Below are positions 1 through 7,919 of a stretch of 47,953 bases of DNA, one piece after another; position 1 is the first letter of the stretch, and each line of letters begins with the position of its first letter. The stretch comes from Candidatus Palauibacter poriticola. GTDB lineage: Bacteria; Gemmatimonadota; Gemmatimonadetes; Palauibacterales; Palauibacteraceae. The stretch lies in contig JAAXHJ010000083.1 in the NCBI GenBank assembly GCA_012270965.1, forward strand, positions 1 through 47,953, written 5' to 3'. Under the pieces are notes generated by a model. That model made no database searches and had not been told where the DNA came from. It was given only the letters and a program-made list of their open reading frames with translations. The position numbers and the translations under genes are program-made.

Positions 1-1
1 G

Positions 2-220
2 GACCGGGCCGAGAGGCTCGCGGGGCTGGAGCCGAAGCCCGGCAGGGGCTGGCACTCGCTGCGGCGCAAGTTCGCCTCCGACCTGATGGACCAGCCGGTG
101 GAGGGGCTCTGCCAACTCGGCGGCTGGAAGACGGCCAGGACGGTGCTTCGCTGCTACCAGAGAGCCGACGAGGGACAGCTTCGGAAGGCCCTGGAAGACC
201 GCCGCCGGGCTCGCGGCTGA
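2..220 (+). CDS. Tyrosine recombinase/integrase, C-terminal fragment (cut by window edge)
   Basis: The frame is open from base 2 to the TGA at 218-220 and gives 72 residues ending a phage-integrase-type catalytic domain. Visible signature: GWHSLRRKFAS (the H-x-x-R box), then QLGGWKTARTVLRCYQRAD, with the second box in GGWK and the likely nucleophilic Tyr in the RCYQ context. Proteins of this family cut and rejoin DNA at attachment sites. The N-terminus lies outside the window. It marks the edge of an integrated element, and the next genes (474-1318) have odd composition in keeping with that. The family call is firm; the subfamily is not. Confidence 0.85.
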   Translation, partial: DRAERLAGLEPKPGRGWHSLRRKFASDLMDQPVEGLCQLGGWKTARTVLRCYQRADEGQLRKALEDRRRARG

Positions 221-473
221 GATCGAGACCGGCGGGAGTCATTCGGCGGGAAATCGGGCTGTCTAACATGCAACCACAATCACCGCAACAAGATGCGAAA
301 CTTCAACCACATGTCGGCCCGGCAAGTCCCGGAGAACGCCGGGCACGTCAAGGACCCGCTCCGGGCTTCGGCGGCCACCGCCGCCGACACCGCCACCCTA
401 CCACACCCCGCCCACCCCGAACAGCGAAGAGCCAGAAATCAACCGTCCGTGAAAGCGGGACAGCTCCACAATC

Positions 474-722
474 CTAGCATTGAAAGTGCCTTAAAATGAC
501 TTGTTCAAGGTCCGTCACGCTACCATCACCATAAAACCACTTGACAAGTTCTTCGCAAGTGTAATCTTCGTAATCATCCTCATCGAACCCAAGTTCCTCG
601 TCACCGCCGCCAGTTCCGAGTCCGGGCTGCGTACCGTCGCCGCAATCGCCGTTGGGACAACCACCACCGCCCCTGTTCGGGTTTGGGTCGGCCGGTCTGA
701 TGGTTCGCGCCCCAAATGGTTT
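474..722 (-). pseudogene. Acidic C-terminal fragment, probably the frame-broken tail of the 776-1318 gene
   Basis: Reading the reverse strand from 722 to the TAG at 474-476 gives a convincing protein end: a Gly-rich segment with CPNGDCGDG, then an acidic stretch LGFDEDDYEDYTCEELVKWF and the terminus VTDLEQVILRHFQC. Codons are clearly more AT-rich than in neighbouring genes (GAA, GAT, TTT, TAT), unlike a chance frame in GC-rich DNA. There is no ATG, GTG or TTG ahead of this part, so it is unlikely to start independently. A middle segment in another frame (about 670-830, containing VEPTIDEPFSHDAKYTNAIE) appears to link it to the upstream gene. Two one-base shifts, one in the G-run at about 812-825 and one near 660-680, would join all three parts. 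Inference: one broken gene, or assembly indels. Confidence 0.45.
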
Positions 723-775
723 CTATCGCGTTCGTATACTTGGCATCGTGCGAAAACGGTTCGTCAATCGTCGGC

Positions 776-1318
776 TCAACAACCCACGAGCCAACACCCT
801 CGCAGTCCGCCCCCCCTCCCCCCGAGGGGAGCCGAGCCGGTCGAAGACCGAACGGCTTCCGGCTTCCGGCCGATACGCACAAGGTCGGGCCGGGGCCGCT
901 GGCCGAGATATCGCCGATAGGATTCCACTTGCTCCGGCAAGATGCCGTTCCGGATCGCCCATTCCTCGCCGCCGGGACCGTTCAGCCTCGCCAGAAGCCG
1001 GGACCGTTCGGCCAAGTCGTCCACGGTCGCCGGAAGCACCTCCGACGGCGTGAGGAAACGCCGGTACTTCTCAATGTGCTCCGGCTCGAACCCCATCGAC
1101 ATCGCCCATTCCTCGCCGCCGGGACCGTTCAGCCTCGCCAGAAGCCGGGAGCGTTCGGCCGGGTCGGCGGGATGCAACGCCTCGAAGTTTTGGAAGAAAC
1201 GCGACATGATCGGTTGCGGCTCCGGCACGACAACGGCGTAATCCGCGCACGCCGCCGCGACCGCCAGAAGGCCGAAACACACCAGTACGGCACGTCCAAC
1301 CACTCGCGAACACAGCAT
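776..1318 (-). CDS. Exported protein with two 49-residue tandem repeats
   Basis: The first 25 or so residues look like an export signal (hydrophobic VLVCFGLLAVAAACA, with a possible lipobox Cys24). Residues 52-100 and 101-149 are a duplication: ERSRLLARLNGPGGEEWA occurs in both, followed by a less conserved helix ending YRRFL or YRRYL. The two DNA copies are almost identical over 60 bp, so the duplication is recent or under gene conversion. I do not recognise the family. The C-terminus (GGRGGGLRGCWLVGC) lies past a G-run and is probably out of frame; the real tail may be the fragment at 474-722. It lies next to the integrase fragment and was probably acquired with it. Confidence 0.5.
   Translation of the reverse strand: MLCSRVVGRAVLVCFGLLAVAAACADYAVVVPEPQPIMSRFFQNFEALHPADPAERSRLLARLNGPGGEEWAMSMGFEPEHIEKYRRFLTPSEVLPATVDDLAERSRLLARLNGPGGEEWAIRNGILPEQVESYRRYLGQRPRPDLVRIGRKPEAVRSSTGSAPLGGRGGGLRGCWLVGC
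954..1160. repeat. Direct DNA repeat, 60 bp copies 147 bp apart
   Basis: 954-1013 and 1101-1160 differ at a single visible position (GGGACC against GGGAGC). The offset is exactly 49 codons, so the repeat keeps the reading frame of the reverse-strand gene at 776-1318 and encodes its duplicated ARLNGPGGEEWA segment. Confidence 0.85.
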
Positions 1319-1421
1319 CGGTCCCCGCTTTTTTGTCGCTCCGGGACGTATCCGGGTAATACGCTAAGCGCGGAACCCGCTGTGTGGCAAGCGGCGGGAG
1401 CCCGTCCGGCGGGGAGCCGGT

Positions 1422-2867
1422 TCAGCGGTTGCGCCAGAGCACCGATTCCGGCGTGATCTCGTCCACGGTTCGGGCACCGAGGAGCGCCATCGTGCGCCGG
1501 AATCCCTCGTCGAACCATTTGAGGACGAGGTCCACGCCCCGCTCGCCGCCGGCCCCCAGCGCGTAGAAGTAGGCGCGGCCCGCCAGACAGGCCCTCGCCC
1601 CGAGCGCGACGGCCTTCGCGATGTCGCTGCCGCGACGGACCCCGCCGTCGATGAGGACGTCGAGCCGATCCCCGACCGCGTCCGCGACCGGCCGCAACAA
1701 CTCCATCGTCGGGGGCGCGTCGTCGAGCTGCCGTCCGCCGTGGTTCGAGATCACGATTCCCTCGACGCCGGCGTCCGCCGCGAGGACGGCGTCCTCCACC
1801 GTCTGGACGCCCTTGATGACGATGGGACCGTCCCAGATCGAGCGCAGCCAGTCCACGTCGTCCCAAGCCAGCTTCGGATCGAACTGCTCGTTCACGTACT
1901 GCGCGAGACCCATGGCGTCGACGCCCCCCGTCCCGCCCGCCGCGTCCCGGCTCACGGCGCTCGAGAAGATGATCGGCTCGGAGGTGAGGAAGTCCCACGT
2001 CCAGCCGGGTTTCCGGATCCCGTCCACGATGGTGTCGAGTCCGAGTTGCGGGGGGAGCGTGAAGCCGGTGCGGATGTCGCGCTCGCGCCGCCCGAGCACC
2101 GCGACATCGACGGTGAGGAGGAGCGCCTCGTAGCCGGACTCGCGGGCCCGGTCGACGAGTTCCGCGACCAGGCCGCGGTCCTTCCACACGTAGACTTGGA
2201 ACCACCTGGGACCGGAACTGACGCTGGCCACCTCCTCGATCGAGCGCGTGCCGAGCGTCGAAAGGCTGTAGGTGATCCCCGCGCGCGCCGCGGCCCGGGC
2301 CACGGCGAGTTCGCCCTGCGAATCCGCGATGCGGCTGAACCCGGTGGGGGCGAGGATGAGCGGCAGCGGGTGGCGCCTGCCGAGGACCGTCGCGCGGGGA
2401 TCCACATTCGTCACATCCCGCAGGACGCGCGGGCGGAACTCGAGCCGGTGGAAGGCGTTGCAGTTCCTTGCCCGGGTGCGTTCGTCCTCCGCAGCGCCGT
2501 CGATGTAGCCGAACACGCCGCGCGGGAGCCGGCGCCGGGCGACTTCCCGCAGGTCGTCGACGCTCGCGCAGCGGCCGAGCCGGCGCGCGGCGGGGCTCAG
2601 CTCGAACCTTCTGAAGCGGACGACGGAGCGCAGCGTCCCCAGTATGGAGCCTTCCGCCACGCCGAACACCGAGGCGACGACCCCACCGCCGACGAAGCCG
2701 ATGACCGCGAGCGCGGGAGGCCAGATATCCACGAGGGACGCCATCTGGAGCCCCCCCGGCAGGGTGTCGGCGAGGACTTCGATCAGCGCGCCGACCAGCG
2801 CCCCGGCGAACGCCCAGATCAGGGCGACGCGGACGATCCCGCGGAGGTGTCTGCGCCTCTTCGTCAT
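1422..2867 (-). CDS. FMN-dependent alpha-hydroxyacid oxidase/dehydrogenase with fused N-terminal membrane segment
   Basis: Oxidises an L-2-hydroxy acid (lactate, glycolate or similar) to the 2-oxo acid using FMN. The FMN_dh domain runs from about residue 98 to the end: FGYIDGAAEDE near 119-129 carries the active-site Tyr, LAPTGFSRIA the flavin loop, and SNHGGRQLD the catalytic His and substrate-binding Arg; DGGVRRGSDI binds the phosphate. Residues 1-85 are unusual: a basic start, then two hydrophobic spans (about 11-32 and 48-72), like the N-terminus of a small membrane protein joined in frame. No good start codon with a ribosome site lies at the domain boundary, so the fusion looks real. Last gene of a reverse operon, 24 bp after the aldo/keto reductase-RidA gene. 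Substrate unknown. Confidence 0.87.
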   Translation of the reverse strand: MTKRRRHLRGIVRVALIWAFAGALVGALIEVLADTLPGGLQMASLVDIWPPALAVIGFVGGGVVASVFGVAEGSILGTLRSVVRFRRFELSPAARRLGRCASVDDLREVARRRLPRGVFGYIDGAAEDERTRARNCNAFHRLEFRPRVLRDVTNVDPRATVLGRRHPLPLILAPTGFSRIADSQGELAVARAAARAGITYSLSTLGTRSIEEVASVSSGPRWFQVYVWKDRGLVAELVDRARESGYEALLLTVDVAVLGRRERDIRTGFTLPPQLGLDTIVDGIRKPGWTWDFLTSEPIIFSSAVSRDAAGGTGGVDAMGLAQYVNEQFDPKLAWDDVDWLRSIWDGPIVIKGVQTVEDAVLAADAGVEGIVISNHGGRQLDDAPPTMELLRPVADAVGDRLDVLIDGGVRRGSDIAKAVALGARACLAGRAYFYALGAGGERGVDLVLKWFDEGFRRTMALLGARTVDEITPESVLWRNR

Positions 2868-2891
2868 GTCCGCTGCGTCATGTCTGCTCCG

Positions 2892-4451
2892 TCATTTCTG
2901 CCTCACGATCCGGGCGTCGGCTTCGATCTCGACCCGGTATCCTGATCCGATGAGCCCCGCCTGGACCAGCGTGTTGGCGGGCCGGATGCCGCCGAAACGA
3001 TCGCCGTGCGCGCGGGCCACCGGCTCCCAGTCCGCCAGTTCCGGCACGAAGACCCGGGTCCGGACCACACCCTCGAGGCATCCGCCCAGCGCTTCGATCA
3101 CACCCTCGATCTTGTCGATGATGAAGTGCGTCTGCGAGGCGGGATCGTCCCCGCCGACCAAGCGATTCCGGTGCGTGGCCGTCGTCCCGGAGACCGCGAT
3201 GTGGTCGCCCGTCCGCACCGCCCGGCTGTAGCCGGCGAGGTCTTCCCAGACCGTGCCGGAATCCACGCGCCTCCGGCCGCCGGGCCCGGTTCGAACCGGA
3301 TACGGCGACGGAAGCTCGTCCAGGTGGTGGCTGAGGTCGCCCGCCGCCGTCAAGTAGGGGGGTCGCCGATACTCATCCCCGCAGTCTCCCGGAATGGGGT
3401 CCAGCGCCCCGCTCGCCGCCGCCAGCGTCTCCCGGTCTTCCGCATCGAGCTTCAGCGACGAGAGGCGCAGGTTGTCGGCGATGTGCTCGCGGCGCCCCAG
3501 CCGGGCCCCAATGATCACGCCGGCCACGGCGGGCCGGTCGAGGATGGCGCGTGCCGCGACGTTCGCCATCGAGACGCCGTGCTTCTCCGCCACCGACGCA
3601 ACCGCCCGGAGCAGTGCCTGCAGCCGGTCCCAGCCCCCCGCCGCCTCGACGAAGCGGCGATATTTCATCTCGGACCACGTCTTCACGCCGCGTGGCCCCG
3701 GGTCATCCGCGTCGAGCCAGCGCTCGGTCAGAAGTCCGCCGGCCAGCGTTCCGTAGGCGAGGAGCTGGACGCCGTGCCTGAGGCAGACCTCGGCCATGGC
3801 GCCGGCCGCGCGTCCGTCGAGCAGTGAGAACGAAACCTGATTGGAGACCGCGTCGATGCCGGTGCGGAGCGCCATGTCGAGATGGACGGCGTCGAAGTTC
3901 GTGAGTCCGAGGTGCCGGATCAGCCCCTCGTCCCTCAGTTCCTGGAGGGCGAACAGGCAGTCGAGCCAGCTCGGATCCGCGTAGCGCCAGGCGTGGAACT
4001 GGAGGAGGTCGATCGCGTCCGCGCGCAGGCGCCGCAGAGACCGCTCCACCGCATCGCGCACGGTCGCCGGCGTGTGCGGACCCGGGGCGGGCGTCCACTT
4101 GGTGAGAAGTTGCATGTCTCCGTCGCGATGCGGGGCCCGGGAGGCGCACGTACCGGCGATCTCCTCGGCCGAACCGTAGTGGTCCGCCATGTCGAACGTC
4201 GTGAAGCCGGCCGCCGCATACGCGTCCAACGCGGTCGCGGCCCGTTCGACGTCGAGCGGGCCTTCGCGTTCGAGATCGGCGACCTGCCACAGTCCGGTCA
4301 GCACCCGCGAGATCTCCAAGCCGGGAGCCAGTTCCCGGCGCTCCGGCCTACTCAGGAGGCAACTCGCGGAAGAGGTGGTCGACGTCCACGCCGGAGGCGC
4401 GCAGCGCTCCCATCTTGCGGAGGTAGATGAGCGATCCCAACGCCATGACAC
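2892..4451 (-). CDS. Aldo/keto reductase fused to a RidA-like domain
   Basis: Residues about 36-365 form an NADPH-dependent aldo/keto reductase. The tetrad is visible: Asp and Tyr in FDMADHYGSAEE, Lys in LLTKWTPAPG, His in LLQFHAWRY. Residues about 395-515 are a RidA/YjgF domain (SGTTATHRN, VVRTRVFVPEL, RVEIEADARI); the position matching the imine-hydrolysing Arg of RidA (in its PARS motif) appears to be Asn in RPANTLVQAG, so deaminase activity is doubtful. The start is uncertain. ATG 4451 would overlap the permease gene by 104 bp and adds 32 non-homologous residues. A CTG at 4355 overlaps the permease stop and gives a normal reductase N-terminus; TTG 4319 would cut into the domain. Middle gene of the 5886-1422 operon. 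Confidence 0.85.
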   Translation of the reverse strand: MSWRWDRSSTSARWERCAPPAWTSTTSSASCLLSRPERRELAPGLEISRVLTGLWQVADLEREGPLDVERAATALDAYAAAGFTTFDMADHYGSAEEIAGTCASRAPHRDGDMQLLTKWTPAPGPHTPATVRDAVERSLRRLRADAIDLLQFHAWRYADPSWLDCLFALQELRDEGLIRHLGLTNFDAVHLDMALRTGIDAVSNQVSFSLLDGRAAGAMAEVCLRHGVQLLAYGTLAGGLLTERWLDADDPGPRGVKTWSEMKYRRFVEAAGGWDRLQALLRAVASVAEKHGVSMANVAARAILDRPAVAGVIIGARLGRREHIADNLRLSSLKLDAEDRETLAAASGALDPIPGDCGDEYRRPPYLTAAGDLSHHLDELPSPYPVRTGPGGRRRVDSGTVWEDLAGYSRAVRTGDHIAVSGTTATHRNRLVGGDDPASQTHFIIDKIEGVIEALGGCLEGVVRTRVFVPELADWEPVARAHGDRFGGIRPANTLVQAGLIGSGYRVEIEADARIVRQK

Positions 4452-5886
4452 CGATCCAGAGCGGCGTGGAGCGCAAATACCACGCCGCGGCGTCGGTCGT
4501 GAGGTCTTTCCACGTGTGGGTCGCGAGAAACGCCCCCAGGAGCACGATCCCGGCCACGCATACGGACGTTCGCGCAGCCGCGCCGCGCAGCACGCGGAAG
4601 TTCGCGGCGATCTCCGGGTTGCGCCGCGGGAGGACGAGCACGGAGACGCACATGAGGGTGAAGTTGACGAGCATCGACGTGACCATGATGTCGACGCCGA
4701 GGAAGAAGTCTCCCGCCCACTCGCTGCCGACGATCGCGACCGAGGCCAGCGCGGTCGAGAGGAGGATCGCGGCGTCCGGCGTGCGGGTGGTCGAGCGCAC
4801 CCGGGCGAGGCCCGACGGAAAGATCCCGTCTTCGGCCCAGGCGAAGACGAGGCGCGAGACGGAAAGGATCATCGCGGGCAGGTCGTTGATGAGGGCGATC
4901 GCGGCCCCCGCCACGATGAGAACCGTCCACCACGGGGGGAGCACGTAGCCGAGGAGCCCGGGCGCGGTGAGGTCCTGTTCCTGCGCCCGCGCCCACACGA
5001 ACTCCCACGGAACCGTGTGATAGACGGCGGCCGTGAAGAGCAGGTAGTACGCACCCACGATGAGGACCGCGAGACCGATCGCGAGGGGGAGGGCCCGGTT
5101 CGGATTCCGCGCCTCCCCACCCGCCTGCGCGATCGCATCGAAGCCGACGAAGCTGGCGAAGAGGAGGCCGGAGGCGGCTAAGAAACCGGCCGGGCCGAGC
5201 GGCGGAGGCGTGGCCGCCGGCACCTCCACCCCTTCCCTCGCGAGCAACGCCGCCGCGAAGTCGCCCTGGTCGAACCAGAATCCGGCCACGATGACGATCG
5301 CGCCGAGAGCGAACATGACGACCATCAGCGGCAGCACGGTGCGTTCGTAGGCCTTGAGGCCGCGCAGGTTCACCCACGCGAACGTCCACAGCATGGCGAG
5401 CGCCAGCGCCACCCGGACCGGACCCGCGTCGAGCGCGTCGGCCAACCCCGCCATCCCCAGCGCGCCCGCGATGTCCCGCAGGAACGGAACGACGAGATAG
5501 GAGACGACCCCGATGACGATGGAGAGGCCGAACCACTGCGAGAAGCTCGCCACGAAGCCCCAGTACGGACCGAGCGCCCGGCTCGCGAAGACGTAGCTGC
5601 CGCCGGCCCGCGGCATGGCGGAAGCGAGCATCGCGTAGGCGAGCCCCGCGAGGACGGCGGGCACGGCGCCGAAGGCGAACGCCGGGAGCACGTTGTCCGC
5701 GATCCCAGGGACGTTCCGCTGGATCATGACGGGAACCACGTTGATCCCGGCGCCCAGCATCGAGCAGATCCCCGTCGCCGCCAGCCCCCACAGCCCGAGC
5801 TGGCGCGCGAGCCCCGTCCCCGCGGCCCCCGCCGGCGGATTTCCGCGGCTTCCCCCGCCGCTCGCAGGTGTGCCGGTTCTCGTCAT
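4348..5886 (-). CDS. APC-family amino acid/organic amine permease
   Basis: 512 residues with about 12 hydrophobic helices, typical for the amino acid-polyamine-organocation family. The first helix carries the family's unwound motif (GICSMLGAGIN), and helix 3 has the conserved PRAGGSYVFASRALGP. It should import an amino acid or related compound across the inner membrane by H+ or Na+ symport. First gene of the reverse operon with the aldo/keto reductase-RidA fusion and the hydroxyacid oxidase, so the three may take up and oxidise one substrate; the substrate cannot be read from sequence. The Gly/Ala-rich N-tail before residue 30 is poorly conserved. Confidence 0.88.
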   Translation of the reverse strand: MTRTGTPASGGGSRGNPPAGAAGTGLARQLGLWGLAATGICSMLGAGINVVPVMIQRNVPGIADNVLPAFAFGAVPAVLAGLAYAMLASAMPRAGGSYVFASRALGPYWGFVASFSQWFGLSIVIGVVSYLVVPFLRDIAGALGMAGLADALDAGPVRVALALAMLWTFAWVNLRGLKAYERTVLPLMVVMFALGAIVIVAGFWFDQGDFAAALLAREGVEVPAATPPPLGPAGFLAASGLLFASFVGFDAIAQAGGEARNPNRALPLAIGLAVLIVGAYYLLFTAAVYHTVPWEFVWARAQEQDLTAPGLLGYVLPPWWTVLIVAGAAIALINDLPAMILSVSRLVFAWAEDGIFPSGLARVRSTTRTPDAAILLSTALASVAIVGSEWAGDFFLGVDIMVTSMLVNFTLMCVSVLVLPRRNPEIAANFRVLRGAAARTSVCVAGIVLLGAFLATHTWKDLTTDAAAWYLRSTPLWIGVMALGSLIYLRKMGALRASGVDVDHLFRELPPE

Positions 5887-6129
5887 TCCACCTGATTGGA
5901 TGCGGCGAGAATCTCCCGCCCTCGCCCTGGCCGGATAGCAAACCGGTAACCGCCAGCCGCCAAGCCGCGGCCTGCGGGCGTTCCACCGACGCGGCCCTCA
6001 CGAGAGAGGGGTTGATTCGCCGATCCTCCGGGCCAGCCGGGTTCCGCGCAGCAGCATCGGTTGCGAGGCGTTATCATGCGCGGTGCCCACCGCTCGAATC
6101 AAGCGCTCCACCGTACGGGGAAGGCAACG

Positions 6130-7224
6130 ATGCTCAGACAGCTGCGAATCCGGAACTTCCGGCTCTTTGACGACCTTCGGATCGCTGGCCTCGAGCGAAT
6201 CAACCTCCTTGGGGGACGCAACAACGCGGGGAAGACCAGCGTGCTTGAGGCGGTCTTCCTGCTGTCCGGTGGCGGGAACCCGCATCTCGCCTTCCGCCTG
6301 AACGCCTTTCGCGGCCTCGATCTCGCGCGAGGGTCGCCGGATGTCGTGGCTGCGACGCACTGGAAGACGCTTTTCGCCAATCTGGAAATCGACGGTGCCA
6401 TCACGGTCAGCGGTGTCCACACTGAGCATGACCGCCTCGTGTTGGACGTGCTGCCGCCGACGCGGTCCGGGACCATCCCGTTGCCGCAGGCGGTCGCGAC
6501 CAACGGTGGCGTCGGCGTCCGCGAGGGGCCACCCCCCGGAGCCGGACGGACCGACGGGGAACCCATGAGCCCCTTGGAGTTGCGTTGTCTTTACCGACGC
6601 GGCGGCGAGTCGACAGATGCACACCTCCGCCTGACCTCCGAGGGCCTTGAGCTGTCGGTTCCCAAACCCTTGGTCTCGTTTCGGGGGGTGTTCCTTTCCT
6701 CGCGCAGCGGCAGTCCGCAAGAGGATGCCGGGCGTTGGGCGCAGCTCAGACAACGGAAGATGGGCCACCTGCTGACGGAGGCACTTAGGAACGTTGAGCC
6801 CCGCCTCCGCGCGGTGGAGGAGCTCTCGGCGAGCGGCGCTCCCATGATCTGGGCCGACATGGGGCTCAGCGAGATGCTGCCGCTCCCGGCTCTGGGGGAG
6901 GGCATGACGCGCCTCGCGAGGATCGTCCTGGGGATCACGGCCGCGCGCCACGGGGTGGTGCTCATCGACGAGATCGAGAACGGGTTTCACCACTCTGCTC
7001 TGGGTAAGGTATGGACCGTGGTGGATGAGACCGCGCGGCGGTTCGAGGCGCAGGTCTTCGCCACCACACACAGCTTCGAATGCCTGTCGGCGGCACACGC
7101 CGCGCTCGACGGCGGCTGGCGCTACCATCGCTTGGAGCGCTCAGGGGATGGCGAGACGAGCTGCGTCACATTCAATGCCGAAGATGTAGAGGTTGCGGTC
7201 CATCGCGGCTTGGAGGTCCGGTAA
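6130..7224 (+). CDS. AAA15/OLD-like ATPase (SMC/ABC fold)
   Basis: 364 residues. Starts MLRQLRIRNFRLFDD, the usual opening of RecF/OLD-type ATPases; Walker A is GGRNNAGKTSVLE, the ABC-like signature lies in GEGMTRLARIVLG, and Walker B is VVLIDEIENGFHH followed by ATTHSFE (switch His). ATG 6130 is chosen because a GGGGAAGG ribosome site sits just ahead; upstream ATGs at 6061 and 6076 lack one and add non-homologous residues. It is followed after 2 bp by a Toprim-like gene whose ribosome site lies inside this gene's end, so the two are translationally coupled. ATPase plus Toprim pairs are known from OLD, PARIS and similar anti-phage systems; a defence role here is inference. No nuclease domain is present within this protein. 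Confidence 0.85.
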   Translation: MLRQLRIRNFRLFDDLRIAGLERINLLGGRNNAGKTSVLEAVFLLSGGGNPHLAFRLNAFRGLDLARGSPDVVAATHWKTLFANLEIDGAITVSGVHTEHDRLVLDVLPPTRSGTIPLPQAVATNGGVGVREGPPPGAGRTDGEPMSPLELRCLYRRGGESTDAHLRLTSEGLELSVPKPLVSFRGVFLSSRSGSPQEDAGRWAQLRQRKMGHLLTEALRNVEPRLRAVEELSASGAPMIWADMGLSEMLPLPALGEGMTRLARIVLGITAARHGVVLIDEIENGFHHSALGKVWTVVDETARRFEAQVFATTHSFECLSAAHAALDGGWRYHRLERSGDGETSCVTFNAEDVEVAVHRGLEVR

Positions 7225-7226
7225 CC

Positions 7227-7846
7227 TTGGCGCAACCTCGTCCCCAAGCGCTCAACCAGCCGACGCAACTGCTCGTGGAGGGGAGGGACCAGTTTCACTT
7301 CTTCGAAGCGTTTCTCAAACACCTGATGTTGAACAAGGTTCAGGTGCAGAACTTCGGCGGCGTGAATGATCTGCGGAGCTTCCTCGGGGTCTTCAGAAAG
7401 GCGTCGGAGTTTCCCGCGTCACCAGTCTCGCGGTCGTGCGGGACGCGGAGACAAACGCGGACGACGCCTTTAGGAGTGTCTGTGGAAGCCTCCGGAAGGC
7501 GGGACTGGTGGAGCCCGGTGAGCCCGGGCTGCGCCTGGACGGAGAGCCGGCGATTAGCGTGATGATCCTGCCGGGAGAGGGTCAGCCGGGGATGCTGGAA
7601 TCCCTGTTGTGCGAGACCTTTGCCGGGGACGACCGTCGCGCCTGTGTTGACGAGTTCCTCGCTTGCGCCGAGAAGGTCCAAGGCAAGGCGCACCCGCGCC
7701 GGGCAAAGGCGCGTGCGCACGCGTTTCTGGCCACCACTCCAGATCCGCACCTGTCTGTCGGTTACGCCGCCAAGCGAGGGCACTGGGACTTCGAGCACGT
7801 GGCGCTGGCACCCCTCCGTTGCTTCCTCGCCGACATCGCGGTGTGA
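7227..7846 (+). pseudogene. DUF3226/Toprim-like partner of the ATPase, one frameshift
   Basis: A strong GGAGGT at 7212-7217 precedes a TTG start at 7227. The first frame gives TQLLVEGRDQFHFFEAFLKHL (conserved Glu) and NFGGVNDLRSFLGVFRKASEF. The protein then continues in another frame as RVTSLAVVRDAETNADDAF (Asp-x-Glu) to the TGA at 7844-7846. Together this matches the DUF3226 layout: VEGxxD start, middle GGxxxL, then a VRDA-E segment, that is Toprim-like acidic residues. Restoring one C in the CCC at about 7404-7406 (GAGTTTCCCGCGTC) would rejoin the frames as SEFPRVTSL. So this is a recent pseudogene or a one-base assembly error. If intact it would be about 206 residues and act with the upstream ATPase. 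Confidence 0.75.
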
Positions 7847-7919
7847 CGTCTCACGGCGACGCCGGCGCGGGGCGCCGGCGGAGGACCGCGCATGGGAGCA
7901 GGCCTCCCGACACGTCGGG

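Noticed and set aside
221..473. Small forward frames after the integrase (for example from 293)
   Set aside because: Ala/Pro/Arg-rich, no ribosome site and no family; could be an attachment region but no direct repeat was found to support it.
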